A stretch of 42,184 bases of DNA, taken from NCBI GenBank assembly GCA_017538995.1, contig JAFYHV010000062.1:1-42184 (forward strand), given 5' to 3'. Below are positions 1-9,103 of the stretch, piece after piece (position 1 is the first letter of the stretch; the number at the start of each line of letters is the position of its first letter). The position numbers were made by a program, and so were the translations under genes. The stretch is from Lachnospiraceae bacterium (lineage in GTDB: Bacteria > Bacillota > Clostridia > Lachnospirales > Lachnospiraceae). The notes below the pieces were generated by a model. The model had not been told where the DNA came from and searched no databases. It was given only the letters and a program-made list of their open reading frames with translations.

Positions 1-471
1 CTTCCCGAACTTATCGAAAGATTAAATAAGGATTCAAACCTTACCAAAGAAGATTTAACCGAAAAGCTTTACATCGATGCAGACATGCCTTTCGGATATG
101 TAACGGAAAACCTGATAGCTGATTTGTTTAAATTAGAGCCTTTCGGAATGAATAATCCTGCACCGGTTTTTGCCTTAAAAGATTTACAGCTTATAAAAGG
201 CAGAAGAATCGGAGAGAATCATATTTTCCTTACGGTAAAAGATTCAAAAGGAAATATAAAAGAACTGAAACTCTGGCGAAAAGCCGATGAGTTCGAAGAA
301 TTTCTTTTAGAAGAAAAGGGAGAAGGAATAATCGAGAAACTGTACGATTATCAGGGTGTGAGTCTTTTAGGAGAGAACATATTCCTTACGGTTTCGTATT
401 ATCCCGGCATCAATGTCTACAAAGACAGAAGAAGTATTGAGTTTACTGTCAGAGACTATAAGTTTTCATAG
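1..471 (+). CDS. recJ: RecJ single-stranded-DNA exonuclease, C-terminal part (5' truncated)
   Basis: This is the last 156 codons of a gene that enters the window already in frame at base 1. The translation contains the motif LEPFGMNNPAPVF (from base 136), which matches the conserved LEPFGxGNPxPVF signature at the start of the C-terminal OB-like domain of RecJ. RecJ degrades single-stranded DNA 5' to 3' in recombination and mismatch or base excision repair. The DHH and DHHA1 catalytic domains lie upstream, outside the window, so activity cannot be judged here. The gene ends at a TAG 14 nt before the next start, which suggests cotranscription. Assignment rests on the C-terminal signature only, but I see no competing family. 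Confidence 0.85.
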   Translation, partial: LPELIERLNKDSNLTKEDLTEKLYIDADMPFGYVTENLIADLFKLEPFGMNNPAPVFALKDLQLIKGRRIGENHIFLTVKDSKGNIKELKLWRKADEFEEFLLEEKGEGIIEKLYDYQGVSLLGENIFLTVSYYPGINVYKDRRSIEFTVRDYKFS

Positions 472-485
472 ATTCGGAGTGTGAA

Positions 486-1469
486 ATGATACTTTGCGTA
501 TCTCTTAATCCCGCAGTGGATAAGATGCTCAAAATAAATTCAATAAATATCGGCAAAGTTAACCGCGCAAGCCTTGAGAGCGTTCACGCAGGCGGAAAAG
601 CCGTAAACGTTGCATTTGATTTACGTCTCCAGGGCGAGGATGCATTTGTAACAGGCTTTGCGGGCGGTAAATGCGGCAGAATAATCATCGAGGAACTCAA
701 TCAGAGAAAAATGCCGAACCGCTTTATAATGCTTTCTTCCGAAACCAGAACCAATATGAATTACATCGATTCATACGGAAATGTAACGGAGATACTTGAA
801 GGCGGGCACCTTGTGGATGCAAGAAGCGAGGAAGAGTTCTTACACCTTTATATGAACCTCGTAAAAAAAGCCGATATGGTTGTTTTATCCGGAAGCCTTC
901 CGATAGGCTTAGGCGAAGGCTTTTATGCGACTCTTACAGACATAGCAAACAGAGAAGGAGTGCCTGCATGTCTTGATACTTCGGGACCTGCACTCGTAAA
1001 TGCAATATCGCATTCACCTTTTCTTATTAAGCCGAATTTAAGCGAACTTGAAAACCTGACCAATCACAAATACGATGTGTCGACACTTGACGAAGGCTTT
1101 AACGCATTTTTTGAAAGTCCTTCTTTTAAAAACGTAATGCTTCCCGATTTAAAAGATCTGCAGAAGATGGGCGTTGCGATTATCTGTGTCACATTCGGAA
1201 AGCGCGGACTTTTACTTTTTGCAAAGAATGAAATTATAGTCTGCGATGCACCTGATGTAGAGGTTGTAAATACCGTAGGAAGCGGTGACTGCGTGCTGGC
1301 GGCACTTATTCATTCGCTTATGAAAAACTGTCCGATCCTTGAATGTGCGGTATATGCATCCGCAGTATCAAGCGCACACGTAAACACTTTAAATGTCGGA
1401 GACGTAGATCCCGAACTGGCAGCGAAGCTTACCAAGAAAGTTAAATTTGCATCTTATAAACCGGAATGA
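486..1469 (+). CDS. PfkB-family hexose kinase (1-phosphofructokinase / tagatose-6-phosphate kinase type)
   Basis: The 327-residue product is a ribokinase/PfkB-fold sugar kinase. The start MILCVSLNPAVDK is the typical opening of the 1-phosphofructokinase (FruK/LacC) subgroup. The GGKAVNVA motif near residue 37 corresponds to the GGKGINV sugar-binding signature. The C-terminal NTVGSGDCVLAALI segment is the GxGD catalytic and ATP-anion-hole motif, with the Asp as predicted base. The likely reaction is ATP-dependent phosphorylation of a phosphosugar such as fructose-1-phosphate or tagatose-6-phosphate; substrate cannot be decided. No PTS transporter or DeoR-type regulator lies beside it, unlike classical fruK operons. 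It sits between recJ and priA, 14 nt after recJ, with GGAG as a modest ribosome binding site, so it is probably transcribed with DNA-repair genes. Confidence 0.85.
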   Translation: MILCVSLNPAVDKMLKINSINIGKVNRASLESVHAGGKAVNVAFDLRLQGEDAFVTGFAGGKCGRIIIEELNQRKMPNRFIMLSSETRTNMNYIDSYGNVTEILEGGHLVDARSEEEFLHLYMNLVKKADMVVLSGSLPIGLGEGFYATLTDIANREGVPACLDTSGPALVNAISHSPFLIKPNLSELENLTNHKYDVSTLDEGFNAFFESPSFKNVMLPDLKDLQKMGVAIICVTFGKRGLLLFAKNEIIVCDAPDVEVVNTVGSGDCVLAALIHSLMKNCPILECAVYASAVSSAHVNTLNVGDVDPELAAKLTKKVKFASYKPE

Positions 1470-1475
1470 TTGTTT

Positions 1476-1480
1476 GGAGG
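1476..1480 (+). promoter_or_regulatory. Ribosome binding site fixing a TTG start for priA
   Basis: A GGAGG sits 5 nt before a TTG at 1486. The first in-frame ATG, at 1447, lies inside the preceding kinase gene and has no such site. The residues after the TTG (YAEVIVDI) match the usual PriA N-terminus, so TTG at 1486 is the better start. Confidence 0.8.
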
Positions 1481-1485
1481 TACAT

Positions 1486-3711
1486 TTGTACGCTGAAGTA
1501 ATAGTGGATATTTCCCACGAAAAACTCGACAGACCATTTACATACAGAATTCCCGAATCACTCGCTTACTTAATCGAGGAAGGGTCACTTGTAGATATTC
1601 CTTTCGGCCGCGGAAACAAAATTATCAGCGGTTACGTTATACGAATCAAGGATAAAAGCGATTACGATTCGGATAAAATAAAAGATATTATCGGAATAGC
1701 AAAAGGCAGCGTAAAAGCCGATTCGATACTTATAAAACTTGCATCTTTTATAAGAAAGACATACGGCTCGACTCAGATAAATGCTCTTAAAACCGTTATG
1801 CCTGTTAAGAAAACGGTTAAAAGAGAAGTTCGAAGAAGAGTTATCGCGCTGATGGATAAAGACAGACTTGAATTCCTTGCAAATGAAGCAGGAAGGAAGC
1901 ACAGAAATGCGCAGGAGCGTCTTTTACGGGAACTCATAAAATATCCCGATATGTCTTATTCGTTCATCACGGGCAAAATGAACGTTTCCGCTCAGACAAT
2001 TAATGCGCTTGTAAAAACAGGCAGCATTAAAATTGAAGAGGAAACCGTATACAGAAACCCCGTAAAAATCGACAATCCTCAGGATGTTACCGTGAGTCTG
2101 TCGGATGAACAGCAGATAATTGTAGACGATGTAAATAAGGATTTAAAAAACGGAGAGAGAAACACATACCTTATTCACGGTATCACGGGCTCCGGAAAAA
2201 CCGAAGTTTACATGCGCCTTATTGAAGACAGAATAAACGAGGGCAAACAGGCAATACTGCTTATTCCCGAAATAGCCCTGACCTATCAGAATCTAATGAG
2301 ATTTTATGCAAGATTCGGAGACAGGGTAAGCGTTATTCATTCTAAGATGACCGCAGGTGAGAGGTACGACCAGTATCTTAAGGTAAAAGAGGGCAAGGTC
2401 GATATTATGATCGGACCTCGTTCCGCACTCTTTACTCCTTTTGAAAATCTTGGAATCGTGGTAATTGACGAAGAGCATGAAAGCTCATACAAGGCTGATA
2501 ACATGCCTAAGTACCACGCAAGGGAAGTTGCTGCGAAGCTTTGCGAACTCACAAATTCCGTGCTTGTATTAGGTTCCGCGACACCTTCGCTTGAAAGCTA
2601 TTACAATGCCAAGAACGGTGAATACAAATTATACAGATTAAATAACCGTCTGACAGGTAATACTCTTCCTAACGTATACGTGGAAGATATGAGAGCCGAA
2701 CTTAAGGACGGCAATAAATCAGTATTTTCAAGAAGGCTTAAAAAGCTGATTGAAGAAAGACTGAATAAGCACGAGCAGATAATGCTTTTCCTAAACAGAA
2801 GAGGTATCTCGGGATTTGTATCTTGCAGGGAATGCGGTGAAGTGGTCAAATGTCCGCACTGCGACGTATCACTTTCATATCACAGGGACGGTACGCTTAA
2901 ATGCCATTACTGCGGATATGAAATGCCTTTCTCTAATATCTGTTCAAAATGCGGCAGCGATAAGGTCAGAGGCTTTAAGGCCGGTACTCAGATGATAGAG
3001 GATTTTGTAAGAAAAGAATTTCCTCATGCACTGACCTTAAGAATGGATGCCGATTCGACCAAAAAAGAAGAGGACTACGAATCGATTTTATCGAGGTTTT
3101 CCAACAGGGAAGCAGATATCCTTATAGGTACGCAGATGATCGTAAAAGGTCATGATTTTAAGGGCGTAACCCTTGTGGGAATTCTGGCTGCAGATATGGC
3201 TTTAAATGCAGAAGACTACAGAGCAGGCGAGCGTGCTTTCCAGCAGCTTGTACAGGCAGGCGGCAGAGCAGGCAGAGGCGAGAATGCAGGCGAAGTGGTA
3301 ATACAGACTTATCAGCCTGACCATTATGCGGTAATACACGCAAAGAACCAGGATTACGATGCCTTTTACGAGGAAGAAATAAGCTATCGAAGAGAGCTTA
3401 TGTATCCGCCCGTCGGTAATCTTTTAGGAATTCAGATTACGGGCGATGAAGAAAAGAGAGTCGTTAAGCTATCAAAGGTTATCGCCGATATGATTGACAG
3501 GCTTCCTTTCAGGGAAGATATCGGCAAAATCGGACCTGCGAATGCAACGCTTTCAAAAAAATGTGATATATACAGAAGAGTTATATATATTAAAAGTTTA
3601 AGTTACGAAAATCTTATTGCGGTTAAGGATTATATCGAAACCGAGACCGAGAAATTTAATCTGACAAGAGAATCTGTAATGTTTGATTTTAACCCTATGA
3701 ACGGGTTTTAA
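1486..3711 (+). CDS. priA: Primosomal protein N' (PriA replication-restart helicase)
   Basis: The product is 741 residues from the TTG start, normal for PriA. It loads the replicative helicase at stalled forks. The order of parts is classical: an N-terminal DNA-binding domain (AEVIVDISHEKLDRPFTYRIP), a DEAD-like helicase core with Walker A HGITGSGKTEVY and Walker B DEEH, then a zinc-binding insertion. The insertion carries paired cysteines in CRECGEVVKCPHC and CHYCGYE...CSKCGS. The C-terminal helicase motifs GTQMIVKGHDF and QAGGRAGR follow. All eight zinc ligands and both Walker motifs are present, so the enzyme should be functional. It begins 16 nt after the kinase stop and is followed 13 nt later by def, a common clostridial arrangement. 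Confidence 0.96.
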   Translation: MYAEVIVDISHEKLDRPFTYRIPESLAYLIEEGSLVDIPFGRGNKIISGYVIRIKDKSDYDSDKIKDIIGIAKGSVKADSILIKLASFIRKTYGSTQINALKTVMPVKKTVKREVRRRVIALMDKDRLEFLANEAGRKHRNAQERLLRELIKYPDMSYSFITGKMNVSAQTINALVKTGSIKIEEETVYRNPVKIDNPQDVTVSLSDEQQIIVDDVNKDLKNGERNTYLIHGITGSGKTEVYMRLIEDRINEGKQAILLIPEIALTYQNLMRFYARFGDRVSVIHSKMTAGERYDQYLKVKEGKVDIMIGPRSALFTPFENLGIVVIDEEHESSYKADNMPKYHAREVAAKLCELTNSVLVLGSATPSLESYYNAKNGEYKLYRLNNRLTGNTLPNVYVEDMRAELKDGNKSVFSRRLKKLIEERLNKHEQIMLFLNRRGISGFVSCRECGEVVKCPHCDVSLSYHRDGTLKCHYCGYEMPFSNICSKCGSDKVRGFKAGTQMIEDFVRKEFPHALTLRMDADSTKKEEDYESILSRFSNREADILIGTQMIVKGHDFKGVTLVGILAADMALNAEDYRAGERAFQQLVQAGGRAGRGENAGEVVIQTYQPDHYAVIHAKNQDYDAFYEEEISYRRELMYPPVGNLLGIQITGDEEKRVVKLSKVIADMIDRLPFREDIGKIGPANATLSKKCDIYRRVIYIKSLSYENLIAVKDYIETETEKFNLTRESVMFDFNPMNGF

Positions 3712-3724
3712 TTAGGAGGAAAAA

Positions 3725-4195
3725 ATGGCACTTAGAATGATTCGCGAAATGGGAGAGGACTGTTTAAGATGTGTGTGCAAGGAAGTGACGGAAATTACTC
3801 CGAGAATCCTTGAACTCATTGAGGATCTTAAAGATACCATGTATGAAGCCGACGGCGTTGGTCTTGCCGCACCTCAGGTGGGTGTGAGAAAAAGAATCGC
3901 CGTTATCGATGTAGGCGAAGGTCCCGTTGTTTTAATCAATCCCGAAGTGGTTTATACAGAAGGCGAGCAGACAGGCAACGAAGGCTGTCTTTCGGTTCCC
4001 GGAAAATGCGGTGTTGTTACAAGACCGATGAAGGTAAGAGTAAAAACCAGAAACCTTGATTTCGAATGGGAAGAAATTGAAGGAGAAGAACTTTTCGCAA
4101 GAGCCATGCTTCATGAAATGGATCACCTTGACGGTATTTTATATGTGGATAAGGTTGAGGGTGAACTTCAGGATGTAGAACCTGTGGAGGAATAA
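3725..4195 (+). CDS. def: Peptide deformylase
   Basis: The 156-residue metalloenzyme removes the formyl group from the N-terminal methionine of nascent proteins at the ribosome exit. All three signature motifs are visible: GVGLAAPQVG near residue 43, EGCLSVPG near residue 83 (the Cys is a metal ligand), and HEMDHLDGILY near residue 126 (the HExxH pair and catalytic Glu). Size and spacing are those of an active deformylase. The gene starts with ATG after GGAGG and is separated by one base from fmt, which encodes the enzyme that adds the same formyl group. That pairing strongly supports the call. Confidence 0.97.
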   Translation: MALRMIREMGEDCLRCVCKEVTEITPRILELIEDLKDTMYEADGVGLAAPQVGVRKRIAVIDVGEGPVVLINPEVVYTEGEQTGNEGCLSVPGKCGVVTRPMKVRVKTRNLDFEWEEIEGEELFARAMLHEMDHLDGILYVDKVEGELQDVEPVEE

Positions 4196-4196
4196 T

Positions 4197-5141
4197 ATGA
4201 AAATAGTATTCATGGGAACGCCGGACTTTGCTGTTCTGGCACTCAGAAAACTTCATGAAGCCGGACACGAGATTTTACTCGTTGTAACCCAGCCCGACAA
4301 GCCCAAGGGAAGAAGCAAACTCTATCTTCCTTCGCCCGTAAAAGAAGAGGCTATGAGGCTTGGCGTTGAAGTTTTTCAGCCCGATCGAATTAAAAAAGAA
4401 GAAAATATTGAAGTGCTTAAAAAATATCCTGCGGATGTTTTCGTAGTGGCTGCATTCGGACAGATTTTATCCAAGGAAATCCTTGAAATGCCCTGCTACG
4501 GCTGTATAAATATTCATGCTTCGCTTTTGCCCATGTACAGGGGCGCAGCTCCCATTCAGTGGGCAATTTTAAACGGTGAGAAAAAAAGCGGCGTTACAAT
4601 CATGCAGATGGACGAAGGCCTTGATACAGGAGACATGCTTCTTTCCGGAGAAGTTGCCATCGAGGATACGGATACCGCAGACAGTTTACACGATAAATTA
4701 AGCGAGCTTGGCGCAGACTTAATCGTGGATGCGTTAGCAAAGCTTGAAAAGGGTGAAATAACAGCTGTACCTCAGCCCGAAGGACCTTTGTTTTATGCAA
4801 AGATGATTAAAAAGGAAGACGGTGCGCTTGATTTTAACGAAAGTGCCGAAAGCCTTGCACTTAAGGTAAGAGCCTTCTGGTCATGGCCCGCAACATTTGC
4901 TCTTTTAAACGATAACTTCGTAAAGGTGTGTTCAGCATACTATGTGGATGATGAGAGCGGAATGAACCCCGGAGATGTTTGCAGAGTAGAAAAGGATGCA
5001 ATTTACGTGCAGACCGGTAAAGGTCAGCTGGTGATTACAAACATCCAGATTCAGGGTAAGAAAGCTATGCCCGTAAAAGATTTTCTTTTAGGAAAAAAGA
5101 TTTTAGTCGGCGACAGATTTACAAAGTACGAGACAGTCTAA
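4197..5141 (+). CDS. fmt: Methionyl-tRNA formyltransferase
   Basis: The 314-residue enzyme transfers formyl from 10-formyltetrahydrofolate to Met-tRNA(fMet). The N-terminal formyltransferase domain opens MKIVFMGTPDFAV. It carries the conserved folate-binding and catalytic block INIHASLLPMYRGAAPIQWA near residue 105, with the invariant Asn, His and later Asp (GLDTGDML). The C-terminal OB-like domain, which binds tRNA, follows the VPQPEGPLFYAKMI segment. The ATG has a GGAGG ribosome binding site inside the last codons of def, and the two genes are one base apart, so translation is probably coupled. Confidence 0.96.
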   Translation: MKIVFMGTPDFAVLALRKLHEAGHEILLVVTQPDKPKGRSKLYLPSPVKEEAMRLGVEVFQPDRIKKEENIEVLKKYPADVFVVAAFGQILSKEILEMPCYGCINIHASLLPMYRGAAPIQWAILNGEKKSGVTIMQMDEGLDTGDMLLSGEVAIEDTDTADSLHDKLSELGADLIVDALAKLEKGEITAVPQPEGPLFYAKMIKKEDGALDFNESAESLALKVRAFWSWPATFALLNDNFVKVCSAYYVDDESGMNPGDVCRVEKDAIYVQTGKGQLVITNIQIQGKKAMPVKDFLLGKKILVGDRFTKYETV

Positions 5142-5149
5142 ATTAAAGT

Positions 5150-6487
5150 ATGAATAAAGAAGTTGAATTACGAAAGATTGCGCTCGAGACCCTTATTCAG
5201 ATTGAGAAGAACAATGCTCCTTCACATCTTGTAATCAAGGATGTTCTCGACAAATACGATTATCTTTCCAAAACCGAAAAAGCACTTTTTTCAACCATCG
5301 TAAAAGGAACGATTGAAAGAAGAATCGAACTTGATTATGTATGCGATCTTTACTCAAAGACACCGCATAACAAAATGAAGCTTCCGATAAGAACCATTAT
5401 TGAAATGGGCATTTATCAGATTCTTTACATGAATTCCTACGATACGCTGGCTGTGAATTCAAGCGTGGAGCTTGCAAGAAAAAAAGGCTTTTCGACATTA
5501 GCAGGTTTTGTAAACGCAGTCCTTCGTAATATTTCTAAAAACAAAGACAATATAAAATATCCCGAAAAAGGCGATGAAAACTATCTTTCAGTAAAGTATT
5601 CAATGCCTTTGAATCTGGTGAAATTACTTGTTTCGCAGTACGATGAAGACACGGTTGAAAAGATGCTAAAGGCATCACTTGAAAGTGATTTCGTTCGTAT
5701 CAGGATAAGCGAAAAAGTAAGCGCTTCGGAAAAAGAAGAAATCATAGAGGATTTTAAGAAAAAAGGCGCCGAGATAATACCTGTTAACGGATTTGATAAC
5801 CTTTTTAACATAAAAGGCATGGGAAATATCGGCGAATTTAAATCTTTTATGAGCGGAAAGATTTATATTCAGGATGTCGGAAGCTACATGCTTGTAAAGA
5901 ATGTTCCTTACGGGGAAAGAATTCTTGATACATGCTCGGCTCCGGGCGGTAAGAGTATCTTTTTATCCGAAAGATATCCCGATGCAAAGATTACGGCCTG
6001 CGATATTTCGGAAGATAAAATTTCAAGAATAAAAGAAAACATCGAGAGATGCAAGGCTTCGAATATTGATGTACAGATTTGTGATGCCACGGTATTTAAT
6101 CCCGAATTTGAAGAGGCCTTTGACGTGGTAGTAGCGGACGTTCCGTGTTCAGGTCTTGGCGTAATCGGTAAGAAGCAGGATATCAAATACAGACTCACGG
6201 ACGAAAGTCTTGAAAGCCTGTACGGGCTTCAGAAAAACATAATTGATAATGTTTCAAAGTATGTTAAAAAGGGCGGATATCTCTGTTACTCGACATGTAC
6301 GGTTAACAAAAAAGAGAACGAAGAGCAGATAGGAAGATTTTTATCTGAAAACGATTTTGAGTTCTCTGAGTTTTCTTTCGTTCCGGAAAATATGAAAGAC
6401 AAAGTCAATAAAGGATGTCTTTCGCTGATGCAGGGAATAGATGATTCAGACGGATTCTTTATATCGGTTTTGACCAGAAAAAATTAA
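5150..6487 (+). CDS. rsmB: 16S rRNA (cytosine-967-C5)-methyltransferase RsmB/Sun
   Basis: The 445-residue SAM-dependent enzyme methylates C967 of 16S rRNA. Residues 1-140 form the NusB-like RNA-binding domain. The Rossmann methyltransferase domain follows, with the SAM-binding motif LDTCSAPGGKS, the first catalytic-region cysteine in VADVPCSGLGV and the nucleophile cysteine in YSTCTVNKKENE. These PC and TC motifs define the RNA m5C family. Full length and intact motifs suggest activity. The ATG at 5150 lacks a strong Shine-Dalgarno sequence, but it lies only 8 nt after fmt and the translated N-terminus is typical. It is part of the def-fmt operon. Confidence 0.94.
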   Translation: MNKEVELRKIALETLIQIEKNNAPSHLVIKDVLDKYDYLSKTEKALFSTIVKGTIERRIELDYVCDLYSKTPHNKMKLPIRTIIEMGIYQILYMNSYDTLAVNSSVELARKKGFSTLAGFVNAVLRNISKNKDNIKYPEKGDENYLSVKYSMPLNLVKLLVSQYDEDTVEKMLKASLESDFVRIRISEKVSASEKEEIIEDFKKKGAEIIPVNGFDNLFNIKGMGNIGEFKSFMSGKIYIQDVGSYMLVKNVPYGERILDTCSAPGGKSIFLSERYPDAKITACDISEDKISRIKENIERCKASNIDVQICDATVFNPEFEEAFDVVVADVPCSGLGVIGKKQDIKYRLTDESLESLYGLQKNIIDNVSKYVKKGGYLCYSTCTVNKKENEEQIGRFLSENDFEFSEFSFVPENMKDKVNKGCLSLMQGIDDSDGFFISVLTRKN

Positions 6488-6490
6488 GCG

Positions 6491-7276
6491 ATGCATAAAA
6501 AAATGATATTTAAATACATAATTGCTATCTTTTTATCCGCGTCTTTTATGATGAGTCTGATATCATGCTCAGTCCCTGATTTTGATGTTAATAAAGACGA
6601 AAATGAAAAGATCGTTAAAGAGTATAAAAAAGCTTGTGAATATGCTGGTAAACATGCTGATGCAAGTATACCGAATCATGCTGATGAAACTTATACGGAG
6701 TCGGTTAAATTAAAAACGGAAATAACTGCGGCAGATGCGCGGGTTTTTAAAAAATTAAACACCGGAGCACTGACTTGTGAACCGGTTGTTTCGCTGGATC
6801 CTGTTATTGAAGCAGATGAAGACGTTGATGCGTACCTATGCAAAGCTATACCTATGCATACCAATGGGGCGGAAGATCCGTACTGGTCGCTGGTAACCAT
6901 AAGCGAAGATTCAAAAAAATTTGAAGAAAGTATCGTACTGAATATTCCAAATTCCGTATTGCAGGAAACCGTTTCTAATCAAACAAATAGTGTATACAGA
7001 AATTTCGGAACATGGAATTTTCCGCAAACGTATGAACTTTCGGATGAACTGACAGAATGCTTTAATAAAGCGGTGGATAATGACCAAAACAACGGATTCA
7101 CATACACTCCTTTGGTAAAAATGGGCAGTGTGGGCTTTGATTCAGGAATAGCATATGCAGTGCTGGCACTTAAAGAAGTTAAAGAATCGGATTATAAATG
7201 TTTTTGCGTGGCTTATTTTGAAAAAAACGAGAACGGCGAAGTAATATTTTTAAACTCATCTTTAATAGTGTATTAA
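6491..7276 (+). CDS. Putative lipoprotein of unknown function
   Basis: I do not recognise this 261-residue protein. Its N-terminus is a clear lipoprotein signal: basic residues (HKK), a hydrophobic stretch at about residues 6-23, and a lipobox LISC with the modifiable cysteine at residue 26. The mature part is acidic, with no recognisable catalytic motif and no further membrane segment, so it should be a soluble domain anchored outside the membrane. It starts 3 nt after rsmB. The ribosome binding site is poor, and a second in-frame ATG occurs at 6503. The gene lies between two rRNA methyltransferase genes, where related genomes to my knowledge have none of this kind. It may be a recent insertion that uses the operon promoter. 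Confidence 0.7.
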   Translation: MHKKMIFKYIIAIFLSASFMMSLISCSVPDFDVNKDENEKIVKEYKKACEYAGKHADASIPNHADETYTESVKLKTEITAADARVFKKLNTGALTCEPVVSLDPVIEADEDVDAYLCKAIPMHTNGAEDPYWSLVTISEDSKKFEESIVLNIPNSVLQETVSNQTNSVYRNFGTWNFPQTYELSDELTECFNKAVDNDQNNGFTYTPLVKMGSVGFDSGIAYAVLALKEVKESDYKCFCVAYFEKNENGEVIFLNSSLIVY

Positions 7277-7314
7277 AATATTTATCCTAAAAGAGACGCA
7301 GCAGCTTTTTTAAT

Positions 7315-8376
7315 ATGAAAGAAATTAAGAATTTAACATTAAATGAATTAACGGATGAGATAAAAGCTTTAGGCGAAGCAGGCTACAGGGCAAAGCAGAT
7401 ATACGAATGGCTTCATGTAAAGCTTGCCAAAGACTTTGACGATATGAGTAATGTCTCTGTTGCTCTTCGCGAAAAACTTAGGGAAAACTTTGAGTTTACA
7501 AGGTTAAAGACTGTCAGAGTCAGCGAATCGAAGATTGATTCGACGAAGAAGTTTCTTTTTGAGACTAAGGACGGAAATTATATCGAGAGTGTGTGGATGC
7601 AGTATCATCACGGCAATTCGGTATGTATTTCCTCGCAGATCGGCTGCAGAATGGGCTGCAGATTCTGCGCATCGACGATTGACGGACTGGTCAGAAGTTT
7701 AAGCGCAGCGGAAATGCTCGAGCAGATATACGAAATCACAAGAATTACGGGCGAGAGAGTATCAAACGTGGTAGTTATGGGAATGGGCGAGCCCATGGAT
7801 AATTACGACAATCTCGTAAAGTTTGTGAAACTATTAACTTGTCCCGAAGGGTTGAATATTTCCGCAAGAAATGTTACAGTATCAACTTGTGGGATTGTAC
7901 CTAAAATTAAAGAACTGGCAGAAGAAAATCTGCCGATAACTTTAGCACTTTCCCTTCATGCTCCGAACGATGAAAAAAGGAAGGAACTGATGCCCATAGC
8001 CAACAGTTACAGCATCAGTGAGTGCCTCGAAGCATGCGATTATTATTTTGAAAAGACCAAGAGAAGAGTCAGCTTTGAATATTCTCTGGTTGCAGGCGTA
8101 AATGACAATGATGAAGAAGCCGAAGAACTGTCGGCTCTTTTACGAGGTCATAACGGCCATATTAATCTGATTCCCGTAAATCCCATAAAAGAAAGGGATT
8201 TCAAAAGATCGGACAAAACAAGGATATACGCGTTTCAAAATAAACTTGAAAAAAACGGGATAAATGTTACTATAAGAAGAGAAATGGGCAGAGACATAGA
8301 CGGTGCCTGCGGACAGTTAAGACGTCGGCACAATGAAGAAGCCCGGGGGTTAGATAGTGATCAAGGCTGTATCTAA
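7315..8376 (+). CDS. rlmN: Dual-specificity RNA methyltransferase RlmN (23S rRNA A2503 / tRNA A37)
   Basis: The 353-residue radical-SAM enzyme makes 2-methyladenosine in 23S rRNA and some tRNAs. The cluster-binding CxxxCxxC is at residues 111, 115 and 118 (QIGCRMGCRFCAST). The two catalytic cysteines of the family are present: C104 seven residues before the cluster motif, and C332 in the C-terminal GACGQLRRR segment. The N-terminal accessory domain (GYRAKQIYEWLH) is normal. The start ATG is 38 nt after the lipoprotein gene with a weak ribosome binding site. The 3' end overlaps the phosphatase gene by 20 nt. Confidence 0.96.
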   Translation: MKEIKNLTLNELTDEIKALGEAGYRAKQIYEWLHVKLAKDFDDMSNVSVALREKLRENFEFTRLKTVRVSESKIDSTKKFLFETKDGNYIESVWMQYHHGNSVCISSQIGCRMGCRFCASTIDGLVRSLSAAEMLEQIYEITRITGERVSNVVVMGMGEPMDNYDNLVKFVKLLTCPEGLNISARNVTVSTCGIVPKIKELAEENLPITLALSLHAPNDEKRKELMPIANSYSISECLEACDYYFEKTKRRVSFEYSLVAGVNDNDEEAEELSALLRGHNGHINLIPVNPIKERDFKRSDKTRIYAFQNKLEKNGINVTIRREMGRDIDGACGQLRRRHNEEARGLDSDQGCI

Positions 8377-9091
8377 AACAGATATAGGAAAACTCAGACA
8401 ACTGAATCAGGATTTTGTATTTACTTCGATTTATCCTCTGGGTGCACTGGATAATCTTTTTCTGGTTGCAGACGGAATGGGCGGACACAAGGCAGGCGAT
8501 TATGCTTCAAAGTGTGCGGTCGAGACTATTACGGAAATGTGTTCAAAGAGCAGGGGCAAGAAAATGGTCACTGCAATTTCCGATGCAATAAATGAGGCAA
8601 ATACAAGAATCAGAAGAAAAGCAATGGAAGACGTTAATATGGTAGGAATGGGCACAACAGCCGTTCTTGCAACCATTTCAAACGACACGCTTACCGTTGC
8701 AAATGTCGGAGATTCAAGGCTCTACGTTATATCCGCAGACAAGACCATCACTCAGATTACAAGGGATCATTCACTTGTAGAAGAAATGGTAAGAATGGGC
8801 GGAATCGACAGAGTCAGCGCACGCAATCATCCCGATAAAAACATTATTACCAGAGCAATAGGTGCTACGGGTAATGTAAATATTGACTTTTTTGAGGTAC
8901 CGCTTCGTGACGGAGATATAATTCTCATGTGTTCCGACGGACTTTCCAATATGATAGAAGACAATGAAATTCTGAAAATAGTAACCTCCGAAGAGAGTCT
9001 TGAATCAAAAGCAGCAGGTCTTATTTCCACCGCTAACGAAAACGGCGGAAATGATAATATTTCGGTGGTTTTAATCGCATACGAGCAGTAG
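8357..9091 (+). CDS. prpC: PP2C-family serine/threonine phosphatase
   Basis: The 244-residue metal-dependent protein phosphatase reverses phosphorylation by the adjacent PASTA kinase. Metal-binding and core motifs occur in the usual order: RQLNQDF, VADGMGGHKAGDYAS, NVGDSRLYVI, CSDGLSNMIEDNE and GGNDNISVVL. The aspartates that hold the Mn/Mg centre are all visible. The start is a GTG at 8357 inside the last codons of rlmN, preceded by a G-rich ribosome binding site. The kinase start follows about 12 nt after the stop. This pair next to rsgA and rpe is the standard Firmicutes prpC-prkC arrangement. Confidence 0.95.
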   Translation: MIKAVSKTDIGKLRQLNQDFVFTSIYPLGALDNLFLVADGMGGHKAGDYASKCAVETITEMCSKSRGKKMVTAISDAINEANTRIRRKAMEDVNMVGMGTTAVLATISNDTLTVANVGDSRLYVISADKTITQITRDHSLVEEMVRMGGIDRVSARNHPDKNIITRAIGATGNVNIDFFEVPLRDGDIILMCSDGLSNMIEDNEILKIVTSEESLESKAAGLISTANENGGNDNISVVLIAYEQ

Positions 9092-9103
9092 GAGCGTTTG
9101 TTT

